From Corydoras sp. C115 (Eukaryota; Chordata; Actinopteri; Siluriformes; Callichthyidae), in contig JAFMOC010000006.1 of NCBI GenBank assembly GCA_019802505.1, positions 4,931,501-4,995,500 of the forward strand: 64,000 bases of DNA, read 5' to 3'. Of the stretch, positions 46,738 to 59,000 are shown piece after piece. A model generated the notes under the pieces. It searched no databases. It was not told where the DNA came from and saw nothing but the letters and a program-made list of their open reading frames with translations. Position 1 is the first letter of the stretch. The number at the start of each line of letters is the position of its first letter. A program made the position numbers and the translations under genes.

Positions 46738-47195
46738 GCTTTTTCCACGTTCTTCCCTTCTTCTCCCCGGGCTTCAATTTCCTCCCACAATCTGGAAACA
46801 GGGCGGCACGGTGGCTTAGTGGTTAGCACGTTCGCCTCTCAGCACTAGGGATTCCCGGTTCGAATCCCCATCTGGGTGGAGTTTCCATGTTCTCCCCATG
46901 TCTGCATGGGTTTCCTCCGGGTTCTCCGGTTTCCTCCCACAGTCCAAAAACATGGATCAAGTCAATTGAGTTCTCCAAATTGCCCCATATAAAGTGTGTC
47001 TGTGTGAGTGAGTGTGTGCCCAGCGATGGATTGGCATCCTGTCCTGGGTGTATCTGCCCAGCGCCCGAAACGTTCTCCCCTGGATGGGCATGGGGAACTC
47101 CCCTGCGACCCTAATATAGGATAAAGCGGAAGATAATGAATGAATGAATGAATCTGGAAACAAGTAGGGAGTGTACTAAATTGCCTATTTGTACG
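46738..47195 (+). mobile_element. older SINE fragment split by a younger SINE A
   Basis: ttccacgttcttcccttctt and atttcctcccacaatctgg before 46800, and agtagggagtgtactaaatt gcc after 47162, together form one old SINE body. The SINE A copy at 46801-47150 interrupts it. Confidence 0.65.
46801..47150 (+). mobile_element. SINE A copy, well preserved
   Basis: gggcggcacggtggcttagt head, ggttcgaatccccatctggg, tail aaagcggaagataatgaatg. Perfect 12-bp duplication aatctggaaaca at 46789-46800 and 47151-47162. Confidence 0.95.
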
Positions 47196-48732
47196 TTTGT
47201 TTACCACGTAGTGTTTATCTCTTTTTGCCATTACCAAGGTCATGGTATAGGTTTCAACACTCTTAAAATCACAACCCATTAGTTAAAATAAAAAATGATA
47301 TTAATTAATTTATGTTTAATTTGCTGTTGGTGTTATTTGCTGTTGCTGATTTAGATACAAATGAAACATCTAAATAAGTTTTAGTATTTGAGAGATCAAC
47401 TAAGTTACAAGGTAGAGCCATCTCAAATCAGTCTTATAATTTCAGTCCAGCACAAAAAACTTGCTTTTATTTAGATCCAAAATAATTAGAGGCAAGTGGG
47501 TGAAACCTGAACTTTGTATGCTGTTATTTAAACCATTTGCTGCACACCATGTGCAGTGTGCTCCAACACATTATCCTGATGAATGACATGACTGATAGGC
47601 CTATACAACTGAATTGAAAATTCAAAGGATTTATTGTTTTAGGAACATACCTATTCTATTTGATGACATATTTTAAAGAGATATTTAATTAATGAAATCC
47701 TTAGTTGCACAACCTGTATGCGTCTATGAAAGCACACTTTTCTCCTTAATCTTAAAAATCCAGTAATCATCTCAGTCTCCATTTTTGTACGAGACATGTT
47801 TTGAAGTTTTATTTTACACTGACATCCCTTCGCTTTTGAGCGTAATTTGAGTCATTATCAAGCATTGTCTGAAATATAGTCGAGGTGTTCAGGTGACTAC
47901 TTCATGAATAAACCAATAGCAGGAGTGATAATAAACTCGTTACCAAATTGTGACAGCCAAGGCAGATCAGTGACAGATCATATAATGATTTGTAATGAAT
48001 TGACTGGGACAATGCATTTATAAAATCTGTTATTTTGAAATAATTAGTGAAGATTTCCATTAATTGTAATGGACCATTTAATAGTAATCTTCAACTAGAG
48101 TATTATCTGTACATTAGTACAGTTAGCTTTATATTTAAGTCGACTAGTGATTGGTTTAAAATTTGATTGGTTAAAGCAAATGAGCCGGTGCGGATCTGAA
48201 TTACAACTTTACAAAGTCATGATGCATATTTGCCATCATATTCTACAAACCAAGTCTTAAAAGTTGTAGAAGCCATCATATTTCACACGTCTGATGAAAC
48301 GATTACTGTAACCACCAAGAATGTCAAAGTCCCTTTTACAGTGTACAACTTTGGATTGTGTGATCAGGGGCTCAGAAGAAGCTAATTTGGAAATAAATTA
48401 ATAAAACTACCATGTTGGACAGGCACTTTGCTAAGGTTTAAAAAGTGGTCTAATGCACCTAAAATATTGTCATAGTCTTACATGCATATTAAATGGAACT
48501 AGTGTGTAAAGCTGTTAGCATTACATGGATAACCCCCAAATACTGATCCTGAAAGGTCAACATTAGATATTAAATAATAAACAAGGGATATTTTTTTGAC
48601 ATAATTGCAGTTTCTGTGTGACAATTTATAAGAGAAAAATTTACATTAAATATTTTAGCTGTAGTTATTAGGTTTCATATGTTGAACAAATAATTTAACA
48701 GATTTCTGAATATCTTAACAGTTTAGACAAGG
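47196..48732. other. intergenic between myo6 promoter and senp6 3' end
   Basis: AT-rich; no exon, repeat family or RNA gene was recognised. Confidence 0.45.
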
Positions 48733-48747
48733 TAATTTGCCCAACAC

Positions 48748-49310
48748 GGTGGCACGGTGGCTTAGTGGTTAGCACGTTCGCCTCTCAGCACTAGGGATTC
48801 CCGGTTTGAATCCCCATCTGGGTGGAGTTTCCATGTTCTCCCCTTGTCCGCATGGGTTTCCTCCGGTTTCCTCCCACAGTCCAAAAACATGGATCAAGTC
48901 AATTGAGTTCTCCAAAATTGCCCCATATAGAGTGTGTTTGTGTGAGTGAGTGTGTGCCCAGCGATAGATTGGCGCCCTGTCCTGGGTGTATCTGGGGCGG
49001 GTTAGCCCAGTGGTTAGGGTGTTGGGCTATCAATCTGAAGGTTGGGGGTTCAAATCTCAGGTCCACTGAAGTTACCAGTGTGGGTCCTTGAGAAAGACCC
49101 TTAACCCTCATTGCTCCAGAGATGTTGGGATTAACCCTGTGCTCACCTTGTAAGTCGCTTTGGATAAAAGCGTCTGCTAAATGACCCAATTTAATTTAAT
49201 TTAATTTAATTTAATCTGCCCAGCGCCCAAGACGTTCTCCCCTGGATGGGCATGGGGAACCCCACAGCGACCCCAATAGAGGATAAAGCAGAAGATAATG
49301 AATGAATGAA
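48748..49310 (+). mobile_element. SINE A copy interrupted by SINE B
   Basis: Outer SINE A: ggtggcacggtggcttagtg head to gaagataatgaatgaatgaa tail, with a perfect 15-bp duplication taatttgcccaacac at 48733-48747 and 49311-49325. The body is broken after ctgggtgtatctg and resumes at ctgcccagcgccc. Confidence 0.95.
48995..49213 (+). mobile_element. SINE B copy nested in SINE A
   Basis: Sense copy: gttagcccagtggttagggt, gttgggggttcaaatctcag, gaccttaaccctcattgc-type body, gtaagtcgctttggataaaa, and tail (atttaa)n. A 5-bp duplication atctg lies at 48990-48994 and 49214-49218. Confidence 0.93.
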
Positions 49311-49913
49311 TAATTTGCCCAACACATATTTAAAACAGCCTTTTATTTAGTGGCTCAAGAGTCAAGTGTTTAAGCCAAGATTTGTCAAATGTGTAATGAC
49401 TCTGGTCCGGTGATCTGAGCCGTTTTACATTACTCACTTGTCACTTAAAACGTGATGGTGATCTGTCGATATCCCAGAGCCCTCATAACTGTGCAGCTGT
49501 TTTCTTCCCTTAAACTTTTCTTTCCATTTAGTTATAATGATTCAGCATAACCATAAGAACATTAGCTATTATCCTATCATTTAGAATTTGTAAACATTTT
49601 CCAAGAATGATAAACACAAAGACTGTAAATGTACAGCTTATAGCGTTATTGTATTCAAACCTCTTATTCACAAAAAAAATTGATGTGCAGAAGAATATGT
49701 ACGCCCAGTTTTAAACATTTTTTTAACACAAAATGTGACGGGGGCGGTTTTCATTTTTTGCAGCTGAAGATCACACTTTACCACAGCATGCCAAAAATGA
49801 GTAACATGGTGCAGTTTCAGCTGTTTATATTACTTCAACACAATTTTGAAATGACAATATACGGAGGGAAAACAATAAAATCAATACTTTATTTTATGGT
49901 ATACATTATGTGA

Positions 49914-49919
49914 TTTATT
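49914..49919 (-). terminator. likely senp6 poly(A) signal
   Basis: AATAAA on the minus strand, about 100 nt after the senp6 stop codon at 50020. A second aataaa lies near 49888. The choice is an inference. Confidence 0.45.
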
Positions 49920-50019
49920 TAAACAAACCCCAAAAGTAAATGACTATAGAAAATAAACTCTGAAAACCCATTAGAAAAGCAAATGTCAGAAATGTTTCAG
50001 TTTGCAATACAGTAGGGAC

Positions 50020-53000
50020 TTAATTGAATCCTTCATCACACTGTTGATGATGGAGTCTATAAATCAGTCGTTTGATTTGCTCCCTCTTTTTCTTCACCAG
50101 GTTCTGAGGAAACCACATACTGAGATCCATATCAGGATGGAAAAACTGTGGTGGGTTCTAAAACCAAATGGTATAAAACGCAGAAAGCTTCAAAAAGCTA
50201 TGCAATTAAAAGTATAAAAGAACATTTACATTAATTATCACAAGCAAGTTAAGCTGGCCTTTAGCTTACCTTGATGAAGCTTTCAACATATTGTAAGAGA
50301 TAAACCCCACAGTCTGTGTGATTGTCCTGCTGTGGGACCTGCACGCTCCATCCTTTAATGGCTCTTTTTGTTAACCTGCTAGGATTTCCCTTCTTCACTG
50401 ACCATTCCACTTCCAAATATCTTTTAGTTAACGCATAAAATATTATAACAAATAATAGACATGAAAATGAGCAGAAATAAACATTTAGAACTTTAAAATG
50501 TTTGCTATAAACTTAACAAAAAAAAAGAAAAACACAAAAATGTCATGGTTAATTTGTGGGTTTTTTTTGGTCTTAGACTTACTCTCGCAATACTGTTACT
50601 ACTGATGACCTAGAACCACAACCGAGGGAGTCCATAAGTAAAATGCAGGACCTGAAAAGTAATAAAAATATAAGAAGTTAATTTTATTCTTATAAACAAA
50701 ATTTCCAAGCTTAAGTTCTAATAATGGAGCAAGGACTACATTTTTCCTTACCGTTTAAAAGGAATATTGCACATTTTCAACACACCTCTTGGTGTGACAT
50801 TCTAAAATGAAATACTAATTCAAAAAGTCTTTCAAATGATACAATAAGATAATAAAATTTAAAGTAATGTATAAACAACTTACCTCAACCTCCATGTCAT
50901 CATCTGGGAATAAACAAAACCCATTATCCATCTTGATGTGATATGTGAATTTCAATAATGGAGGCCAAACTTTATCAAAACAATTAGTGTAATCTGCTAA
51001 ATGTCAATTCTGATACAAACATTAGAAGCGGACTATTTAAAAAAAAAAAAAAAAGACTGAAATGCACAAGTGAACACAGACATCACTGTAAGTGTCTGAA
51101 GTAATTACCACTGGAAGGATTACACCTTAGGAGTTCAGATTCCGGTTGTTTATAAAATAGTGACATAGGGTTTGGAAGGCAAGAACTGCAAGTAAGCTTT
51201 TTTGGGTTCTCCTCTTTCCAACTCCAACAATCCATAATGGAATTCTGGAAAGCTTGGCCAGGAAAGCAGATTACAGCCAGGTACCAGTGAGCCCTGAGGC
51301 AAAAACAAATGTAGTTACAAAATGTTTTATAACAAATGCAATTGGAAAAAAAAAAAAAAAAGGGGCAAACGCACAACTGATTTATGGGGACAAAAATGAA
51401 GTCTTTCTCGAAAAGATCCAAATGCTTGGTCCAGGTTTTGACACGGGCATGCCTTTTCTCCTGAATTCTGTGGAAATTAGACTTTATTCACACATACAGA
51501 ACATAAGTAATTTAACACACAAAAAATGTAATTAATTTTTTTAATTACTAGAGCAAAAATTACCACACTTCAGAAGACAAAAATAACCTAATGTTTTTAA
51601 GGGATCAACAAAGGTATTTTAATTCTGATTGGATTTTTAATCAATTCAGGTAAACAAATTACATATATTAAATTAGGTTTGTTATTATTAGAAATATACC
51701 AGATATGACAGTCGAAATAAGTTGAAAATGGCAAAAATAAAAAAAAATAAAAAAACCACACACACTCTGGGCCATATCTTACACATCTCATGATTTACAT
51801 CCCCTGCCTGAGTCATTTAAAAAGCACCACGCTTGCTAATACCTCTGGAATAACAGAAAACACAATTGGGCCACTGACTGAATACAACCTAGACAGATGT
51901 CAACTGTCTTCCTATCTTGGCAGTTAATTGTGTGTAGAAAATTGGTGGTGTTCTCCATTTCCATGTTTGTAGGCAGGGATTGAAAATTGCTCCACTGAAC
52001 AAGCAATGCACCAAAGTCAGATTGCACCTGGTTCTTTAAGGAAATGGTAAGGTGATACACATATTGGTAATATGGCATATTGGCAATAACTATGTAATTT
52101 AGGTTAATGGCCTAGTAAACTTCATCATGAAAATGAAAGGAGCGTTTGCTCTTCGATATTTTTACTGAGCTATTGGCTTAGGCAACTAGGTAGAATTCTT
52201 TAATAGCTGGTATGATATTTTTGGGGAAAGGAAGCATAAATTAGTCATTACACAGATGACGTCATTATAAAGGTCACAAACCTCCATTTCTCATCTGACT
52301 CAAAACATTATAAAAGTACAAAATTCATATTGTCGATGTTGAGTTTCTGGATTCTCAAACATCTGTTTCAAGTCTATCAAAGCCCTTTCCTTCCCACTGG
52401 TCACCCTATAGTTTTTATTTAGAATTGTAATATCTGTAATGTGTGTGGCTAGATGATTATGGCTAATTTCACTCCTCCTCTGAAAGACAAATTCAGATGT
52501 GGATAGCTGGACTGTTTTCTAACTTGGTTTTGAAGGTTTTCTCTTACGAATACAAACAATTTGCCCAGACTTCATCATCTGCTATTTTATCAAACAAAAT
52601 TATTAAATTGCTTAAAGAATAGCGGGATTCCTTTATTTAAAGTGAAAGGATGTCCCAAATGAAGATGACAAAACTATAAATAGTCTGATTTAATAGGAGC
52701 TTAAAATGTTCCAAATGTAAAGCTATCAGCTGGCAGTTAAATTTTTGGAGAGAACAGATTGGGTTCATTTTGATCCAGCCTCAATCTGGCATGACACTGA
52801 ATCCTTGCAGTCCAAATTCCCTTTGTGGATCTCTTTGTTTGTAATTTTGAGTCATTCAAGGTTAGTCAAGCTTTGAGATCCATCTGTACTAGAGAGGCTC
52901 ATTTAACATCACTTACACCCATTGTGAATTTCCAGATTTTCTGCCAGGTTGCCAGAATTAAAGCAAAGCAAAGCCCGGGGACAATAAAGCAGGGAGATCT

Positions 53001-56000
53001 TTTTGAAGCCTGACTTTAGTTGCAAGTTGCAGTAGCAAGTTGGACATGCCACATTAACAACCATCACTGCCTTCTTCCCATTCTTGTCTAGAGTTTGTGT
53101 TATTGAACCCTAAATTTCACCACATCTCTAATTGATTTCAGCATCACAATGGATGACCTAGACCTTTGACCTTGGAGTTTTACTTCATCTATGATTTAAA
53201 AATGTGGATATTTATTTTTCAACATAATTGAACATAACATTGGGAAAGTTAAGTTAAATTATGCTGTAGCATCACCATTTCATGATAATCTACTAGCAGT
53301 TAACTAAAACCACAATCTTTTACCCTCTATACAGAGTGAGATCTATGAAGGGGTGGTTTAAAAATACAATAGCCTACAGAATCCTGACGTCAAGCACAGT
53401 TGTTTTTATATGTTAAGTAACGGATTTTAATTGCAAGCCTTTACAACTTTGACTGAGTCTCTAATAATCACAAATAGTGGCCTGGCAAAAGAGGGAAAAA
53501 ATAATTGCTGAAATAACCTACTTGTTCAGTATATTTAGGTCAGCTGATCTCATTCTCTGAGCACATAATGTAGCTGTAACTAAACCTGGTCAACTGCAGT
53601 AACCCCAGATCATAGTTAAATTCAGGTGGTGACTTTTTGGCCAGGTAGTGCATTATAGTCACATTTTCCACAAGTTTTGCCATACGATGTGTGTTGATTC
53701 TATACTTACGATAAGCTGGTGATGCCCGTCTGTTCTTTAATGTCTTCCTGAGTAAGACTCTTGTAAAAAAAGGAACTAAATACATGACACCTGTTGGCAT
53801 CCATATTTTCACAGAGCAAATATCTGAAACAAAACTATAAAAGCTATTCAAAATCAACTACAAAACAAGCAATGCATGTACTTAAATCAGTACTTACTTC
53901 AAATAGAAATCTATGATAACATCGTTTAGAAATTGCCCCTTGTTAAGACAGTAAAGGTCCTCCTCTGTAATAGAAAAGCCTCCTTTGGCAGGGGGAGGAG
54001 GATAAATAAGCAATCTGAAATTAAGAGTTTTAATTTACAACAGGAATTTATCAGTGACAGTAAAAACAAAATCTCAAAATCAGCTAAAAACCACTGACTT
54101 TTTTAAAGGTTCAGTTTGAATACATGTGAAGTTGATTTGTTCATCTTCACTTTCTGAAACACTAAGGGGTTCCAGCTCTTTCTAAAAAAAAAAACAGCAG
54201 GTTGCATATAAACATGCTACTTCTTAAACACTTATTAGATTTAAATATTTTGAAAAAATAGCAGACTCACTAAACACACCTTTACCTCCGGTAGGAATAC
54301 CTGGATATAGTTAAAGAAAAAAAAACAACAGCAATATCTAAAATTGTTTTACATAAATGATTATAGTGCAACAGTCTCTTAATGAGGACTCACATTGCTG
54401 TGTGGATAATTATGTCCCATTAGTTTCTCATTGGCTTCCTCAAATGTAAGTTTTACCAAGAAGTTGTTAATATTCCTAAGATAGCCAATCTCTGTAAATA
54501 TTTTTTCAAGCCTCAACTTCTCCAGCATCGTCGGCTCATTCTCAAAGACAATAACACATTTTCCCTCTTGATCTAATAAGAGAAAAGGTGTACATTTTTG
54601 TTAATTGGAATGAATCCAAGAATAATAATAATAATAATAATAATACTCACAAATGCTCTTGCATTTTTCCTCTGCTGCTGTGTCAGTGAACGAAGCCAAT
54701 TGTTTTGTCAAGTGACAGAACGCTTCAGGGGTTATCTGCAGAAACATAGCTGGCAATAGATGTGCTGTGCACCATTCACATCTTGTGAGAGAAGATGCCT
54801 CAAGATGTGCTTCAGGAATAAGGAATATAAAAAAAAAATAAGTCAATAACAATCTAAGCAGGACAATATGGTTATGAAACTTGTATGTTAAGGGACACCA
54901 ATAGATCACCATCCTTGAGACACACTTGAGACATCGCACCACTCAATTAACTATTTTGTCAACATTTAACAAACTTCGTATTAAGTCTAAAGTAGCCACT
55001 GAACTGCTTGCATCACTACTGAATGCCTCATAAAATGTTATTTAACTAATAAAGACCTATTAATGTGACCTTTCAAAGAAAGTTAATAGAGCACTTTTTG
55101 AAATACAGTAGTGTAATTTCTGACAGAAGTAAAGGTCTTCTAAGTAAAATGACTTAATATTGACCAGCTTTTAATGTGACTAATAATTATAAACTACAGG
55201 TGGAAAAGTCTATCCCATCTCACCTTTGTTCGGCAACTCAATATAGTCCATAGAAAACTGCACCAGAAACACAAATCTTACAGTTAAATCATTAATAACA
55301 GTTAATAATGTTAATGAAAGTAAAGTAAAATAAAATAAGTGCAGCTTACTGTGACCATCCCTTTGAAAATCCTGGTCAGTGTTTCAAGTTTCAGACTTTT
55401 TACATTGCAGGTAACTTTTTTATAGTCTTCCATGAAACCCAATTTTAAATGAGTAAATTGGGTAAATGAAGCAGCTGCTCTTGGCTTTCGTAACACCAAC
55501 TTTCCATACTGCAAAGTAAAACACAAGGAACGAATGCAGAGGTCAAACTTCTGTGTCGCATCATAATTGTCATAAGCAAGAGTCAAGTGCATTCTACTTG
55601 TAGTTAAGGGTGTAACAGTATACAAAATTAAAGGTTTGGTTCATGCCGTGGTATGGACAGCACTGTTATGAATTTGTTCATTAGGCACTGTTACTGAATG
55701 CTTGAAACCAGGGAATACTTCTGCATGTGGCGATGCTTGTACCATGTATTCTGCTTGCGACTGCGCATAACTGTCTGCCCCATACCAAACTATTCGGCAT
55801 GAATACATGTGCCGTTACACCCTTACTTACAGTATATACAAGTTACAATACCTCATCTCTCATACGGTCTTTCCTTGGACGTTTGACCACCATCTGTAAA
55901 TCCTCAAGATACAGCATTCCCTCTGTTTACGACCCATAAAGATTATTTATCAAATTTGTAAAAAATTTATGTCATGAGAGATCTTAAAAACCTCTTACTT

Positions 56001-59000
56001 ATCACATTAACAATGACACTACTCAATACTTTCCAAACATGTAAAATCAATAGACTTGCAGCTTTTTTTTACCGGTATAACATAACTTACCATCTGTGTC
56101 ATTTACTGGCATCTGGTTTAATTCAGAATGTCCTTCTTTAGTGCTGCCTTTGCTGTAAGCCAACAGTGAGTAAGCAGGTATTTCTCACATTTCATATATT
56201 AAGTTATATTAAAGAGATATTTGAAAAAAAATTGAAAGCAACAAACCTCACGTTCATTCTCCTACCAGACAAAAATGCATGACGAAAGTGCCGTCTCTGC
56301 AGAAGATTTGTTGGTTGTCTTGTACATTGGTTCAGTGACAATGAAATGCTGACTTCCTCACAAATTTGAGTCATGGTTTGGAAGGATTTTCTACAAGTAA
56401 AGGTTTTTAGTGGAAAAAAAACATTAATACAAGTTTGAAAAATGTGATGTGTGAAGAAAAGTGGTAAAAAAAAAAAAAAGAAAAAAAATATATATATGAC
56501 CAATTGTTGACTGCAACACAATTAAAAAAGTCGGAAGGAAATGCTAAAGATGAAATCAGGCCTGTGTTGTTCATGTAGGGGCACAATCACTGAATTAATG
56601 ACGTTATTCAGGTAGTATGGGCTTGTCACGGTACCATTCACAAAATGTAGGGCAGTTCTGTACCAACTGGACACACCTGCCCACAATGCAACACCGCCAC
56701 CCCCAAAATCTTGTCCGGTGACAACAGTGACTGATGCATAGTGGTCATCATTTCTGCCAATATGAATTGACTTTCATCAGAGAACAGCACTGAGGCCCAG
56801 TGATCCCTCGTCCAGCGTAAATGCTCCTTGGCTCATGCAAGATGATGATGCCGGCCTTGCAGGTAGTCAAACACGCAAACCACGCTGATGTTAACTGGAC
56901 AGTTGGATGCCTCTCACCTCACTTAAACATGCCTGGAATTGAGTGGCATTTATTATCTGGTTTCTCAGGGCATTGTTCACAATGTAGCGGTCATCAGCAT
57001 GGGATGTCCACTTCTACGCCTTTCTGTATATCTCTGTTGCAACCTGCTGATGACACTAAGCTCAGTGCCAACTGTCGTCTGAGAACGTCCTGTTTGAAGA
57101 ACACAATGGCAAGGTACTGTTGATCCATTGTTAGATGTTGTATTGGTCTCATGAGGTCAAAATGTGAACAGCATGATGAGGATGACTGTTTAAGCACCAG
57201 CTCTAATTGAACCAGGACTTTATTGGTCAAATTGAGAATCAAACACCTGTTGTGAATTTTGCCATTAAGCTCCTCGTTAGAATGACAGCAACTTGTTCAA
57301 AAAGTACTAAAACATTTAACAGTTGGACATGTGCAATCAAAAGCTTAGAGGAGGTCACATTAAGTTCACCTGTAAAGGTTTTAATACATTTTAGGCTCGT
57401 CCTGAAACTTCATATGAAAGCCAAATATCCCTTACTTTTTGTGAGTAGTGTATACATATAATAAAAAAATTTAAATTGCAAAATATGAAACTGAAACTGT
57501 TCTTCTTTTCAACTTTTCAAAGCATTGTACTAATAAATAGTAAACTAAATATAGTCTTCAAATTATACACATAAATTTATAATTAACAGACCAGTCTACA
57601 GCACTTTCTAATGCATCAGGATCTGCATATCAGCATGCAACAAGCTGTGCGAGAGAATTATGTTCAGAAGCTCAGACAAACAAAGCAGCCAATCAAAAGC
57701 ATAAGTGGTATTTTACTTCCAATGATTAAAAGCCTGCAACCGAAGGTGAGATAGGAAAGCTATTCTTAAACCAATGCATCCTATAGGAAAACACTGCTCA
57801 CACCAGCAGTCTACAGTATTGTTTGTTTAGTACCTGTTCATTCCGGAGACCAAACTAAAATCTGCACCCAATATTAATCTATATATAAATCTAGTTCTAT
57901 AAATCACAGGAATTTGCACATACAGAACTTCTTAGGATTTACCTGCAACACTGGGTTGATGAAATAATCACCAATAGACCAGAACGTCAGAATGTACAAT
58001 ATGTCAAACCTGGGTACAAAAGCAGATGTTTGTTATCCATGGTGTTGAATGGATACTGGTTTATGTATAGGCTTTTATTTATATATAAGGCTTAACCTTG
58101 AAGTTCACCTATACCATGTATTCATCAAAAATATCCAAACAAAAAACAAAATAAAAAAACAAAACACATATAGCTGCGTTAACAGTGCAAATATCTTGCA
58201 GACCAACAACGTGACTAAGGGAAACTAAGGTATGGCAAAGCATGAGAGCACTTACTATTCTCCCACGCTGGAGCTTCTATGTTGTACCCGTGCGTTTCCT
58301 CTAACAGTCCAAAAATTAGGATTCAGGGTGAATTGGCTGCTCTAAATTGTTAAAATTGTTAAAAGTGACTGTGGGAGGAAACCGGAGAACCCGGAGGAAA
58401 CCCACACGGTCACGGGGAGAACATGGAAACTCCACCCAGATTGGGATTTAGAATCCCTAGTGCTGAGAGGCGAACGTGCTAACCACTAAGCCACCGTGCC
58501 GCCCTCACTGTTACTAAAGAAGATAATTTTGTAAACATTCATTCATTATCTCCCGCTTTTATCCTCTATTAGGGTCGCGGTGGGGTTCCCCATGCCCATC
58601 CAGGGGAGAACATCTCGGGCGCTGGGCAGATAGACCCAGGACAGGGCGCCAATCCATCGCTGGGCACACACTCACTCACACACTCTATATGGGGCAATTT
58701 TGAGAACTCAATTGACTTGATCCATGTTTTTGGACTGTGGGAAGAAACCGGAGAACCCGGAGGAAACCCACGCGGACACGGGGAGAACATGGAAACTCCA
58801 CCCAGATGGGGATTCGAACCGGGAATCCCTAGCGCTGAGAGGCGAATGTGCTAACCACTAAGCCACCATGCCGCCAATTTTGTAAACAGTCAAACAAAAC
58901 TAAAAAAAAGTATTTTACTTTAATTAGTAGTTTGTCCAAATATTTGAACTTAATTACATGGTTCGACATCATGTAGGCAGAAGTGCCATTAACTGCAGTA

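Noticed and set aside
46887..47279. Several open frames repeating SPVSSHSPKTWIKSIEF or FPMPIQGRTFRALGRYTQD
   Set aside because: Both strands of SINE A give these frames in every copy. They are repeat translations, not genes.
56821..57461. Plus-strand open frames of 84 and 100 codons
   Set aside because: They are shadows of the Tc1-type element, whose broken transposase reads on the minus strand.
57943..58009. A 22-residue hydrophobic frame as a senp6 coding exon or signal
   Set aside because: It has splice sites but its only open frame does not match the phase of the next exon, so it is more likely 5' UTR.
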